Of a DNA stretch of 64,000 nucleotides, positions 27,201-36,925 are shown in pieces. A program made the position numbers and the translations under genes. The notes beneath the pieces were generated by a model that was not told the origin of the DNA, searched no databases, and was given only the letters and a program-made list of their open reading frames with translations. Positions within the stretch are counted from its first letter, which is position 1, and each line of letters begins with the position of its first letter. Origin of the DNA: Firmicutes bacterium AM55-24TS (lineage in GTDB: Bacteria > Bacillota > Clostridia > UBA1381); contig QTVU01000001.1 in assembly GCA_003460745.1 (NCBI GenBank), positions 62,001-126,000 of the forward strand, written 5' to 3'.

Positions 27201-28842
27201 CCTTGTGATTACCATCAAGCATAGGTTCTGTAATCTTTGTGCTTGCTGTTACAGCTGTTGCTGTCTTAGCTTCTGTTTCGCTTGTTGCAATTACAACTTT
27301 GTAATTGCTGTCAAAGTTATCAAATGCTACATCAGCACCTGTTGTTTCTGATGCTTTCTTAGCTTTTACAACGATACCTGTTGGATCGAAGTTATCATCT
27401 TTGTTGTATGATGTCTTAGCAGCATTGTTTGTTGATGCTGAAATTGTAATATCATCATAATTTGATGTTACTTTAAATGGTGCACTCTTAACTGTTGTAT
27501 CAGACTTAAGTGCTACTACAAAGTAGTTGTCGCCGTGAGCATATTTGTCAGCAGCTGTTACCTGAGCATTAACGGTACCAGCAGCATTAGATTTGTAAAT
27601 TGCCAAGCCATTACTGACATTTTCATAGTTTGTGAATTTAAGATCAGTAGCTGTGTCTTTATTATTCTTTTTTACATTAACTGTTAAATTATTAAAATTA
27701 ATATTTGTATCATCATAAATGTTAGTTGGTATTGTATTGTTGTTTACTGTGATTTCTGTAATTGTTACAGGTTTTACAACATATTTACCAATCTCAACAA
27801 TTTTACCTTTATATTCTGCATACAAGACCTTATTGTCTATATCTTTTATTTCTGCTTGAGATGCTGGAACTGCAGTTAATCCAGTTGTACTTGTTGCGCC
27901 TGTTGCTCCGTAGTAGAACTTAACATTTGCCATATCTGTAGCTGTAAGATCTTTATCACTATTATCGCCATAGTGACCTGTAAGTTGTAAACCTGTTGTG
28001 TTAAGTGCACTTCCAACAAATTGATTTGGTATTGTATATGGTGCATTTTTAACTTTAATACTTTCTAAGCTTGCTCCAGCAATATTAGCATAAATATTGA
28101 TAGCAGAAGTATCTAAATCAAATAACGTTCTTATATCAAGGTAATCATCATCATCACTTGGTTCAAATGAACCAGCATTACCATATTCACCAAAACTAAT
28201 ATTGTAGTCAGTGTCATCAAAACTCAATACATTTGGAACATTTACTGTTGGTGCATCTTTTGCCAATTTAAACTTTATCATACCAATATACTGATCATCA
28301 GATCCGTTATATCTAACTGACTTTGGCTTTATACTAATGTTGACACTATTTGGCGTTATATCAGAAGCATCGTCATTCAACAAATACTTTGTTGTTGCTT
28401 TATTAGCAAAAATAGCAGAAGTATTCTTTGCACCTATCAAGTATGCAAATCTACTGTATGAGTCACTCAAATAAGTATCTGCGGGTTTAATATACTCTGA
28501 GTTGAAGTTTAGCTTTACAAACATACTATTAAGTCCACCCTCGTCACCAACTGCAGCCTTAATATTTGTTATACCGGAAAGCTTAATTCCAACAAAAAAC
28601 TCACTATCTTTTGTAGTATCTTCAAGAGCTGTCATTTTTTCCACAAGAGGTGTTGTGGAACCAGTTTGATTCTCTGCATTGTCATCATCAAAGCCTTCTT
28701 TATACTTAAATAATTCACAAGAAATTTTGGCTTTTGATGTCCCATCTACCAATCGATCATCCCCTGCTGCAAAGACATTGGGCATAATGCTCAACATCAT
28801 TGAAACAGAAAGGAAAATCGACAAAACTTTTTTTAATTTCAT
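24211..28842 (-). CDS. SLH-anchored surface protein with cohesin-like N-terminal module
   Basis: The 1543-residue protein has a signal peptide (1-25) and a cohesin-like sandwich (about 26-255) closely related to the N-terminus of the next gene upstream (motifs FFVGIKLSGI, NFNSEYIKP, YIGMIKFKL and DDDDYLDIRTLFDLD). A series of Ig-like, MBG and YDG repeats follows (about 260-1150), then a Gly/Ser linker (about 1212) and a Big_2-type Ig domain (about 1215-1290). Three SLH domains follow (about 1310-1500: ITRGELAAMIAR, ITRGEISAVIAR, LTRAEAVAIINR), with a Thr/Pro/Glu tail of repeated TVAPE units. It is the last gene of the operon, 15 bp after its neighbour's stop, with an AGGAGA ribosome site. It lacks a dockerin. 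I infer that it is the wall anchor for the other operon products. Confidence 0.87.
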   Translation of the reverse strand: MKLKKVLSIFLSVSMMLSIMPNVFAAGDDRLVDGTSKAKISCELFKYKEGFDDDNAENQTGSTTPLVEKMTALEDTTKDSEFFVGIKLSGITNIKAAVGDEGGLNSMFVKLNFNSEYIKPADTYLSDSYSRFAYLIGAKNTSAIFANKATTKYLLNDDASDITPNSVNISIKPKSVRYNGSDDQYIGMIKFKLAKDAPTVNVPNVLSFDDTDYNISFGEYGNAGSFEPSDDDDYLDIRTLFDLDTSAINIYANIAGASLESIKVKNAPYTIPNQFVGSALNTTGLQLTGHYGDNSDKDLTATDMANVKFYYGATGATSTTGLTAVPASQAEIKDIDNKVLYAEYKGKIVEIGKYVVKPVTITEITVNNNTIPTNIYDDTNINFNNLTVNVKKNNKDTATDLKFTNYENVSNGLAIYKSNAAGTVNAQVTAADKYAHGDNYFVVALKSDTTVKSAPFKVTSNYDDITISASTNNAAKTSYNKDDNFDPTGIVVKAKKASETTGADVAFDNFDSNYKVVIATSETEAKTATAVTASTKITEPMLDGNHKVYVVYTNAGSNTQSVVSVATLGAKKIKSATISGGKTAYTYGDKLKTDDLKLNVTYDDNSTGKISYNDLAAAGITVKIGDTPVKADTVITPDMKDKTVNFIYGDKTLTSSAKITVAAKTVYYTVSDATITKVYDGGLTIPADQTPPTISIKDSATAFVGKDSYTVTGTFAYTDKNVGTDKKIKLTTTLPETNGKYTFAPDTDKINADGTLKTAATITAKTLTVNADAIKVPAVKANPNATADVTADSSLVLTKDNSSIVEGDNVTLPFTYKYAANDVKTPGTPDVEVTEKALTGTDAANYSFTPATVNVKGSVTQEAFSDIEISGPTKVTYTYPELTPDLSDLVVNAVYGTGTSAIKVPVTNYTLTKKDGTTFKPAEPLPYGDTEVTITYKGKTKTITLTAKKKPIKLSDIIFKPESKSYDGTTTATGTATVKEGVTVVGDTVNISAKWEFDGKDVGTNTIKVSNIKADNENYEIVDEANLPASSTIINNSTAVIKPATPENVTAKADKKTNNIVLSDTTADFEYSTDNGATWVKAAAGTTTIENAVRNKEYTILVRTAATTSAPASDAATVKATTYKYLVNIYKNGAAAGSEPEYKVYTNDEEINAVKDDTTFGKFNSNVLQYTPSRFRAYFTDSACTTSADVANLPKDSNDNINLYYTAKKSSGGGGGSSVSIKLDKDTVSGVVGDKIKVTATVTGSTAKPTWTSSNEDVATVDENGNITLVGKGTATVKVKVNGIVKNIPVTVKEATATPVPTVKPTEAPVINTEYTKPYASGYDDGSFLPNNNITRGELAAMIARLSYGDDLPDGMYQASFPDVDSDAWFNKYIGYLEDKDVLSGYEDGTFRPMDTITRGEISAVIARAQRYDLISYNGIFTDVTENDWAKDYIETLADKNIVSGYEDGTFGPYSPLTRAEAVAIINRVLVESTPIVTFTPNDIAGHWAEADILLAVNERMVGANAVVPTVKPEETVAPETTVTPEETVAPEKTTAPEATPAA

Positions 28843-28857
28843 CTTTTTTCTCTCCTT

Positions 28858-31800
28858 TTAATTTGTATTTGTTTGTGTATTTGGTAACTCACTGTACCAT
28901 TCCTCTATAGGATTGTTATTAACCTTTTTATCAGCTGCTGACAAGCCCTTGTATTTATTCATATATTGATAAATAGGATTAACATCCTGTAGATTTACTG
29001 AACTTGTAGGATTTAAGTCAAGGCATCTGTATAAATATATCTGTCTTGCTGTTCCTGTAATAACATTACTATTACCTGTTGTGTTGAAGTACATATCCGG
29101 TTTATTAAAGAATTGATAAATTGGGTTTGCATCCTGTAAGTTAACAGAGTTAGAGAAGTTTGTATCGCCTCGAGATTGCAAAACAATCACATATCTATTA
29201 ACCGTTATCGTTTTACCTGTTGGTTCATCAACGAACGAATATGTCATTGTGTATTTATCAGGTCTAATTAATGCGTCTTCAAAAACATTTGCTTTAAATG
29301 GTCTTGTTAGTTCCGTAATCAAATAATTTGAAGGCTGATCCACTATTTCAATATTTTGTTCTTTATAGTTACCATCATATATACCATTAATGCTCAAATT
29401 TTTAGTCATTCTCTGAACGGTTATCTTTCTGGTAACATTTGTTACTTGATTTCCTGCTGAATCTGTAGCAGTAAATCCAGGGTCTACAAAATACTTACCA
29501 TTATAAACGAATATCGCATAATCATTTCTATCCATATTTATGTCAGGATTATTTAAGGCTACTAACTGTTCAGGTGTCATTGATGCGATACTCTTTGCTT
29601 CTACCCATGCTCTATATGAATAGGTATTAATATTAGTCGAAAGACCTGCTGTTGTTCCTGTTCCTGATTTTAATTTACTTTGAACCGCAGTCGGAATATA
29701 CGGAGCTTTATAAATATTTTTTTCATTAAATGCTGATTTTGCTGCAGTTTTATCAGTAATTGCTGAATCCTTCATAATTTCACCATATGGTGAGTTACCA
29801 TAGTTCAAAGTAATCTTAGCTTCAACAAGTTGTTGAACATGGAATGTATATGTCAATGTAGGTGCATCATTATCTGTACCTGCTTTTGTTGTAATAGTGA
29901 TAGTATTTTCTGTTTGTCCCTTATTTGTAAGAGGAGCCTTAATTGTGTATGTACCGTCACCATTCTTTGTAGGTGTAAGAGTTGTACCGTCTGATGCTGT
30001 TATTGTTGTAGTATCAGGATTTGTAAGTGTTACATTAAACTGAATGCTATCAGCATCAACATCCGGAACTCTTACATAATAATCCTTAATTGCAGGAGTT
30101 TCCGCATTATCAAATGCTACATCATTCTTATACTGGCTATCTTTAAACAGTAATGCAGTTGAATCAACTGTTGAACCCTTGACAGAATTAGCTTTTATTT
30201 CTTTAATCGAAGGGTCATTTGCAAGTACTTCATAAACAATGTTTCCGCCAACTTTGGCATCTGTATATTCAGCATAGCCTGTTGTCTTACCATCATAAAG
30301 TAATACCGCTTCTGTTGTTGTTGACTTAACCGAATCAATAACATAGTTTGAATTAGCTTTTAATTCAACAGCAACTACATACTTACCAACCTTTGTAATG
30401 TCAGTAACTTCACTTAATTCACTCTTCTGAATATTTCCGTCAGGAGTAGCACCTGCGTCGGTCCATGTGTAATACTTAATGTCATATTCGCTTTTTCCGA
30501 CTGTATTGCCTGTAGCATCAACTACAGTGATAACAGGGTCCTTACGAGATGAACCTGCTTTTTGTTTTTGAGTATCAGGATCTACATTTACTGTAAGTTT
30601 TGCTGATGTTACTTCAAATGTTGAATCCTGTACACCGATTTTATAACCGTTTGCATAAGTTCCGGCATTATCAATAGAAATTGCTATTGTATAAACACCG
30701 ACATTTTGAATTGTTGTTGCAGCATTATTCTTATCTGTTACAGTTGCAGTAAAGCCTGCCGGAAGCGTTGCATCTTTTGCAATATCGCTGTCCGCTACTT
30801 TTGTATATGTAGTTTTGCTTGCATCATCATATTTAATTTGATAAATATTGTACTTAGGCGAAATAACTTGTCCTGTATATTCAGCATTTGCATTTACAAG
30901 CTCAACCTTCAAATACTTAAACCATGTTGCATAATAAGTTTTATCAGCGTCTATTTTTGTATCCTTATCAAACTTAGTACCGGTACCGTCAAACGCTGTC
31001 TTCCAGCCGTCAAATTCAAATGTACCGTTTGTTGGTTCTGTTATATCGTATCCGATTGAATCACCTTTGTATAGAGTGACTACACGAGGAGATGTGTCAT
31101 TACCCTTAAGATCCAAGTTCTTGTTAAATGTAACATTAACTTTGTCAGATGTCGGAACTGAAGGATCTATATCCCATTGTGCATACAATGTTGTTTCATA
31201 TGCAGTATTTGTACCTGCAATTTCCTTTAGTGCATCCTTAAGTGTCGCTTGGTCTATTTTTGTTGTCGAATCAACAGTTACACCGCTGCCATCAGCTTTT
31301 GTGTTCCAACCTTTGAATACATAATGTGTTCTTGTTGGTTGATTTGGCATCATATCGCCAAGTGCATCACCAAGATATGGATATACATACTTTGGATTTG
31401 CATCTGTCACTGCTGCATTTGTTTTGTTTCCTGTAACATTACTGTCAAATGTAACCTTTACACCATTGTTCTTAGGAATATCATCCGGAATAACATTTTC
31501 TCCCGGATTTACATTTGCAGCTGCCCAATATGCGTATAATGTTACTGTTGTAGGAGCTGATGCCTCACTGCCTTGTGCCGCAAGAGAAACATCATTCAAT
31601 GTAGGATATTTTGCTGAAGTAACAAAATTACCTGATCCGTTAGGTTTAGTATTCCATCCTATAAATACATAATTTGTTTTTGTAGGATTCTGTGCAGGAT
31701 CTGTATAGTTTGCTGTAGGCGCACCCACAACGTCATTATATGTACCTACACCACCATTTACATCATATCTGATTGTAATATCCGACAGCCATTTTGCATA

Positions 31801-34698
31801 GTAATCAGTATTACTGTTTATTGGCTTTGTCTTGTCAAATGCCGTAGTTGTCATTGACAACGAACCGCCTGTTACTGTACCTCTATACCAGTTATCAAAC
31901 GTATAACCTTTGTTGGTCGGTGCTGTTACATCATAGCCAAGAGAGTCACCCTTGAAAATTGTTACTGTCTTAACGTTTGTACCACCGTTGCCGTCTTTGT
32001 TATCATTAAATGTTATTGTTACTTTATCATTAGCATCAACATTATCAGCAATATCCCACTGTGCATATACAACCAAGTTGTATTTGCTTCCATTAGCTGT
32101 TACACCGTCAAGTGTTGTTGTTATTGCTGTTGCATCTGTAAATGTTGTACCTGAGCCATCTGCTTTTGTATTCCATCCTACAAACTTATAATTTGTTCTT
32201 GTAGGAGCTTCCGGCATCAATGTACCAAGAGCATCTCCAAGATGCGGATACACATACTTCGGATTTGCATCCGTTACTGTTGATGAAGCACTTCCTGATG
32301 CATTACTGTCAAATGTAACTTTTACACCATTATCATTAGGTGTTTCATTACCCGGTAATTTACCCGGTGTTACAGGAGCATCTGCCCAGTATGCATACAA
32401 TTCTACCGGATTTGTTCCACCGGCAGCTGTTGAAACATCATTTAATGTAGCGTAATCAGCTGCAGTAATGAATTTACCTGAACCGTTTGCCTTTGTATTC
32501 CATCCTACAAATGTATAATTTGCTCTTGTAGGGTCTGAAGGTGCTGTATAAGATTTTGAAGGTGCACCTTTGTCTGTAGCAAATGGTGTTGCCGGAGTTG
32601 TTCCGTCGTTAATGTTAAAGTTTACAGTAATATCAGATTTATATGTTGCCTTTACCGTTATATCTGAATTTACTGTTGTTGTCTTATCAAAATCTGAATT
32701 ATCGGCTGTATTTACCCACTTATCAAAACTATAATTTGTTTTCACCGGTGTTGTTGGCATTGCATCGCCAATCGAATCACCTTTACCGACAGTTATAGTT
32801 GTCGGAGCAGTAGGTGATGTTGCACCGTCATAATCAAATGTTACAGTTACTTGGTCTCTGCCTGAATATGTCCAATGTGCATATGCTTTTTTATTTTCAT
32901 TTAATTCAAATGGTGCATTAAATTTATCAGCATTTGACTGTGATAAACCTTCATACCAACCTTCAAATGTGTATTTGTCGCCTGTTGCTGAAGTTTTTGT
33001 TGGATCAGCCGGCATTTGATATGCGTAAATAGTGTCTCCCTTTACAACCGTAATTGATGCAGGCGAAACTGCTCCATCGCATCCTGTAGAATCAAATGTC
33101 AATGTTACTTGATTATTTTTATCTGTTGGTTCCCACATTGCATAGTAATCAGCGTCCGCTGAAACTGTCAATGCTTTTAAGTCATCATTTGTATATGATG
33201 TACCTGAACCATTAGCCTTTGTGTTCCAACCTGCAAATGTATAATTTGCTCTTGTAAATGTTGGAATATCGCTATCTGTTAGGCTTGCATCTTTGTCAAC
33301 TGTCTTTTGAGTTGTCTTATCTGTTGGACCGTTGTTTTCATGGAATGTAACTGTTAAGCTCTGTGTCCATTGAGCATATACATCGCTGATTGCTGAAACG
33401 TCAGTTGCAGATGAAGTATTTGTACCATCATCAAATACGATTTCATCGCCACCGTTTGCTTGTGTAAACCAGCCCTTAAATGTATATCCTGCCGGTGTTT
33501 CAAAATCAGATCCCGAACTACCAACTGTTGGTTTTTGTGATTCAGCAATCGTAGCACCTGCTTTCGGTGATACTGTAACATCCTTGGTTGTCTGTGTACC
33601 TGATGGATAGTTACTGTTGAATGTAACCGTGTGACCATTAACATATGTGGCATAAACTTTTGTATCTGCTGTTATCTTTGTTGCTGTCGTAAATTCTGTT
33701 GCTATTCCTGTATCGCTCGGAATATAGTACCATTTATCAATAAACTTTCCTGAAGGCACTGAAAAATCTGCAGATGTAGGAAGTGATGCTCCTGAAATAG
33801 AGCTTAGGCTACTATCTTCAGCAACTTTTGTATCTTTATTTACTATATGAGTACCATATGTTTTTGTTGTTTCATCATAGCTGTCATAATATGATACTGT
33901 ATATGTTGCCGGTGCAACATTTACTGAAGATGTATCAATATTAAACAATGGTCTGATATCAATACTATCATCATCTTCGCTGTATTCGTAAGAAGCTGAT
34001 GAACCATTTGAACCAAAACCTATATTAAAGTCAGTATTATCACTCTCATGTTCTATAATTTTTGTGCCATCAGGTATTTCACTACCATCCTTAAGGAATT
34101 TAAAGTAAAATAAAGCAACATATGCATCACTATCACCGGTATAAGATGGTGTTCTACTTTTCAAGGCATAGGTAATTACATTAGCATTTATATTACCCTC
34201 TCCAACACCATAACCCATGGTAGAGCTATATATCGATTCCTGATTTTTTCTGCCTCCCAATCTATTTGGCATATCGGCAGAATAATTATTTTCTTCACCA
34301 TCAACTAAAGCTATATATTCAGAATTAAAATGAAATGGTATACTCATATTAAAAATACCATCTGCACCAGCCCTAATACTTTTTAAATTAGATATTCTTA
34401 TACCTAATACAAAAACATCTCCCTGATGTATATCAGCTCTATCAGGCGTGCTAACCTTTTCTGCCACTATCGATTTATGATCATTAGCATATGCCCCATC
34501 TGCATCCGTATATGATCCACCATTTCCTGCCAAATCATAATCAGATTTAAAATTCATATAATCATAGATTATATCTGCTTTTGTAGAACCATCTGTAAGA
34601 CGTCCATCGTCCGCAAATGCTGTGATAGCATTCAAAGGAAAAATGCTAACTAACATTGACAGCACAATCATAAGTGCCATTATTTTTTTACTCTTCAT
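28858..34698 (-). CDS. Cohesin-like / InlB B-repeat / GNSP module / dockerin-like surface protein
   Basis: The start is placed at 34698, where AAGGAG precedes MKSKKIMALMIVLSML (signal peptide); the longer frame to 34761 is an overlap without a signal. The protein is about 1946 residues. It has a cohesin-like module (about 27-265: VFVLGIRISNL, HFNSEYIALVD, DDDSIDIRPLFNID) and twelve InlB B-type repeats (Listeria-Bacteroides repeat, about 268-1258, pattern YTF.GWNTKANGSG, ending YAQW). MBG-like domains follow (about 1258-1500), then the GNSP module (about 1628-1843) and an atypical dockerin (about 1845-1923) with loops DTNFSNSVNLQD and DLNPTSSVNLQD. InlB B-repeats are common in adhesins. It lies 25 bp after the previous stop, within the operon. 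Confidence 0.86.
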   Translation of the reverse strand: MKSKKIMALMIVLSMLVSIFPLNAITAFADDGRLTDGSTKADIIYDYMNFKSDYDLAGNGGSYTDADGAYANDHKSIVAEKVSTPDRADIHQGDVFVLGIRISNLKSIRAGADGIFNMSIPFHFNSEYIALVDGEENNYSADMPNRLGGRKNQESIYSSTMGYGVGEGNINANVITYALKSRTPSYTGDSDAYVALFYFKFLKDGSEIPDGTKIIEHESDNTDFNIGFGSNGSSASYEYSEDDDSIDIRPLFNIDTSSVNVAPATYTVSYYDSYDETTKTYGTHIVNKDTKVAEDSSLSSISGASLPTSADFSVPSGKFIDKWYYIPSDTGIATEFTTATKITADTKVYATYVNGHTVTFNSNYPSGTQTTKDVTVSPKAGATIAESQKPTVGSSGSDFETPAGYTFKGWFTQANGGDEIVFDDGTNTSSATDVSAISDVYAQWTQSLTVTFHENNGPTDKTTQKTVDKDASLTDSDIPTFTRANYTFAGWNTKANGSGTSYTNDDLKALTVSADADYYAMWEPTDKNNQVTLTFDSTGCDGAVSPASITVVKGDTIYAYQMPADPTKTSATGDKYTFEGWYEGLSQSNADKFNAPFELNENKKAYAHWTYSGRDQVTVTFDYDGATSPTAPTTITVGKGDSIGDAMPTTPVKTNYSFDKWVNTADNSDFDKTTTVNSDITVKATYKSDITVNFNINDGTTPATPFATDKGAPSKSYTAPSDPTRANYTFVGWNTKANGSGKFITAADYATLNDVSTAAGGTNPVELYAYWADAPVTPGKLPGNETPNDNGVKVTFDSNASGSASSTVTDANPKYVYPHLGDALGTLMPEAPTRTNYKFVGWNTKADGSGTTFTDATAITTTLDGVTANGSKYNLVVYAQWDIADNVDANDKVTITFNDNKDGNGGTNVKTVTIFKGDSLGYDVTAPTNKGYTFDNWYRGTVTGGSLSMTTTAFDKTKPINSNTDYYAKWLSDITIRYDVNGGVGTYNDVVGAPTANYTDPAQNPTKTNYVFIGWNTKPNGSGNFVTSAKYPTLNDVSLAAQGSEASAPTTVTLYAYWAAANVNPGENVIPDDIPKNNGVKVTFDSNVTGNKTNAAVTDANPKYVYPYLGDALGDMMPNQPTRTHYVFKGWNTKADGSGVTVDSTTKIDQATLKDALKEIAGTNTAYETTLYAQWDIDPSVPTSDKVNVTFNKNLDLKGNDTSPRVVTLYKGDSIGYDITEPTNGTFEFDGWKTAFDGTGTKFDKDTKIDADKTYYATWFKYLKVELVNANAEYTGQVISPKYNIYQIKYDDASKTTYTKVADSDIAKDATLPAGFTATVTDKNNAATTIQNVGVYTIAISIDNAGTYANGYKIGVQDSTFEVTSAKLTVNVDPDTQKQKAGSSRKDPVITVVDATGNTVGKSEYDIKYYTWTDAGATPDGNIQKSELSEVTDITKVGKYVVAVELKANSNYVIDSVKSTTTEAVLLYDGKTTGYAEYTDAKVGGNIVYEVLANDPSIKEIKANSVKGSTVDSTALLFKDSQYKNDVAFDNAETPAIKDYYVRVPDVDADSIQFNVTLTNPDTTTITASDGTTLTPTKNGDGTYTIKAPLTNKGQTENTITITTKAGTDNDAPTLTYTFHVQQLVEAKITLNYGNSPYGEIMKDSAITDKTAAKSAFNEKNIYKAPYIPTAVQSKLKSGTGTTAGLSTNINTYSYRAWVEAKSIASMTPEQLVALNNPDINMDRNDYAIFVYNGKYFVDPGFTATDSAGNQVTNVTRKITVQRMTKNLSINGIYDGNYKEQNIEIVDQPSNYLITELTRPFKANVFEDALIRPDKYTMTYSFVDEPTGKTITVNRYVIVLQSRGDTNFSNSVNLQDANPIYQFFNKPDMYFNTTGNSNVITGTARQIYLYRCLDLNPTSSVNLQDVNPIYQYMNKYKGLSAADKKVNNNPIEEWYSELPNTQTNTN
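30913..32634 (-). repeat. Tandem duplication of a three-repeat block within the InlB B-repeat region
   Basis: Two consecutive blocks of about 850-870 bp each encode the same order of three B-repeats. Corresponding markers are SDITVNFN and SDITIRYD, GVKVTFDSN in both, and KGDSLGYD and KGDSIGYD. The boundaries lie near 32634, 31780 and 30913. Confidence 0.8.
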
Positions 34699-34723
34699 CT
34701 TTTTTCTCCTTTCTTTTCCTTTG

Positions 34724-36925
34724 TCATATTGAATCCGGCAACTCAACATACCATTCCTCAAGCGGATTATTGCTATTTGCTTTATCTGTACTTGATAAGC
34801 CTTTATACTTATTTGTATATTGATATACCGGATTTGTATCCTGCAAATTAATCGAATTTGTAGGTTTTAAATCTAAGCATCTATATATATATACCAACCG
34901 AGCAGTACCAGTTATAACGTGATCTGTTCCCTCAGTTTTAAAATATGTATTAGCATTATTAAAATATTGATACATTGGATTTACATCCTGCAAATTAATT
35001 GACCCCGAAAAATTTGCATCTCCTCTCGGCTGTAAAACAACCACATATCTTGCAGTCTCTACCTTTTCATGTGTATTGTCATCTTCAAATGAGTATATCA
35101 TCTTATATATATCAGGTCGTATAAACGCACTGTCAATATCACCTTTTACATATGGTTTTGTTATTTCTGTAAACAAATATTTTGACGGTTGATCTAAAAT
35201 GTCAATATTTTTTTCTACATAGTTACCATCATATAAACCATTGATACTCAAACCCTTATTCATTCGTTGCACAGTTATTCTACGATCTAATTTATCCACT
35301 GTTTTACCTAATGAATCCTCGGCTACAAAGCCCGGATCAACAAAATATTTTCCATTATAAACAAATATTGCAGTTTCATTTTTATCCATATTGATATCTG
35401 GATTTTCCAAATCCTCAAGCTGTTGAGCTGTCGCTGTTTTTAAACTTGCAACATCAACCCATGCTCTATACGAATATGCATCTATATTAGTTCTCAAAGT
35501 AGTGCTATTTCCTGTTGAGGATTTTATTTTAACAGCAGCATCTGTTGGTATATATGGGGCTTTATAAATATTCTTTTCATCAAATGCATCTTTTGCCTTT
35601 TGTTTATCAGAATCAGCAATATTAGAAGCCTTCATGATTTCGCCATATGGCGAATTACCGTAATTTAATGTAATCTTCGGTTTCAGCAATCTACGGATAT
35701 ATACCGTATATGTTGTACCTCCGGCTGTAATTGTAACAGTATTATTATATCCGTCGTTTACAGTCTTGTCCAATTCAGCAAGATCAAATAAATCTGACGA
35801 ATACTTTTTAGCGTCTGATGCTGTCACATTGACGCTTGCCGAATTAACAGTTACAGTCGGTTTTTCGGATGAACTTACGTCCATTCTGATTTGTTCCGTT
35901 TCATTAAGAACACTTACATAATACGTTTTAGTTTCCGCTTTAAACTTATCTTCTTTTAAAGTCTTGTCCGATGATAAATAATAAGTTGTATCCGGTGACG
36001 GAGTCGCTACCGGATCTGACGGAGTTTCTCCCGGTTTTACCGCAACTATATCATCTATTGCATCATTTGTTCCAAACAGACTTATATCGCCACTGAAATC
36101 AAATAAATTTTTAAGGTTAGTATCATCCGGAGCCGGATGTGTCGTAGCAAACCATGATGCATAAGGATTTGTACCGTCACTACCGGAACCGATAGCAAAC
36201 GTATCTCCTCCTCGAACCATACTCAATACAGTAGGATTCTGGTCTGCCGCAGTTTCATCGGGAGCACTCAAAAGAACGAAAGGCAATTTCAACAAATACT
36301 GCTTTGAATTACTTGCCAAGTCTTTAAATCTTAACAGCGAGTCCCCTTTAAATACCACACCCACATAGCACATTTTCCAACCGTCTAAAGCACGTTGATT
36401 AGCTTCTGTGCTGTTTTCTCTATCACTTAACGTAGTATCTATATCGCATTCACGAACAGATGTAATCTCATATTGTGTATCATCCCACCAAGCACTGCTG
36501 TCGCCTGTTGAACTCAGGTTTCCCTTTACCAACTCATCATTCCAGCTTTGTTCCGCAGTTGAAGATGCAGTTGTTTTATCCCAATACGGCTTTACGTAAT
36601 TCGGATCATATTCAAACGCTACATCTAACGAATAAACACCGTCAGTAAACAACGGTAAATCGTTTACATTTTCAACGCCGATACCTACCCAAAATTCAAG
36701 CGGATTGGTTAAGTTTACATCATCTTTGCTAAATCCTGCTTTACCGGGGCTTGCATCATTTGGTGTAGAACCTCTGCCCATAAAATCTACAGACAAAGTT
36801 CTGTTTGTTGCCTGTGTTTCTATATTTTCGTATTCATCCGCAGTAGCAGGAATACTAATCATACATACAGCACACATAGATAGTGACGTAAATCCTGACA
36901 CTAAGCTTTTGAGAATCTTATTCAT
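34724..36925 (-). CDS. Cohesin-like / GNSP module / dockerin-like surface protein
   Basis: The 733-residue protein is the shortest of the operon. It has a signal peptide (1-29) and a cohesin-like module (about 40-300: FWVGIGVENV, FEYDPNYVKP, NLFDFSGD). One cadherin-like strand domain follows (about 310-415), then the GNSP module (about 417-632: LNYGNSPYGEIM, YFVDPGF, IRPDIYKMIYSF, RYVVVLQPRGD) and an atypical dockerin (about 633-712) with loops DANFSGSINLQD and DLKPTNSINLQD. Its C-terminal 315 residues are very similar to those of the downstream 1946-residue protein. The ATG overlaps the upstream stop (TAATG), indicating translational coupling. There is no catalytic domain. I infer a connector in a surface assembly. 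Confidence 0.86.
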   Translation of the reverse strand: MNKILKSLVSGFTSLSMCAVCMISIPATADEYENIETQATNRTLSVDFMGRGSTPNDASPGKAGFSKDDVNLTNPLEFWVGIGVENVNDLPLFTDGVYSLDVAFEYDPNYVKPYWDKTTASSTAEQSWNDELVKGNLSSTGDSSAWWDDTQYEITSVRECDIDTTLSDRENSTEANQRALDGWKMCYVGVVFKGDSLLRFKDLASNSKQYLLKLPFVLLSAPDETAADQNPTVLSMVRGGDTFAIGSGSDGTNPYASWFATTHPAPDDTNLKNLFDFSGDISLFGTNDAIDDIVAVKPGETPSDPVATPSPDTTYYLSSDKTLKEDKFKAETKTYYVSVLNETEQIRMDVSSSEKPTVTVNSASVNVTASDAKKYSSDLFDLAELDKTVNDGYNNTVTITAGGTTYTVYIRRLLKPKITLNYGNSPYGEIMKASNIADSDKQKAKDAFDEKNIYKAPYIPTDAAVKIKSSTGNSTTLRTNIDAYSYRAWVDVASLKTATAQQLEDLENPDINMDKNETAIFVYNGKYFVDPGFVAEDSLGKTVDKLDRRITVQRMNKGLSINGLYDGNYVEKNIDILDQPSKYLFTEITKPYVKGDIDSAFIRPDIYKMIYSFEDDNTHEKVETARYVVVLQPRGDANFSGSINLQDVNPMYQYFNNANTYFKTEGTDHVITGTARLVYIYRCLDLKPTNSINLQDTNPVYQYTNKYKGLSSTDKANSNNPLEEWYVELPDSI

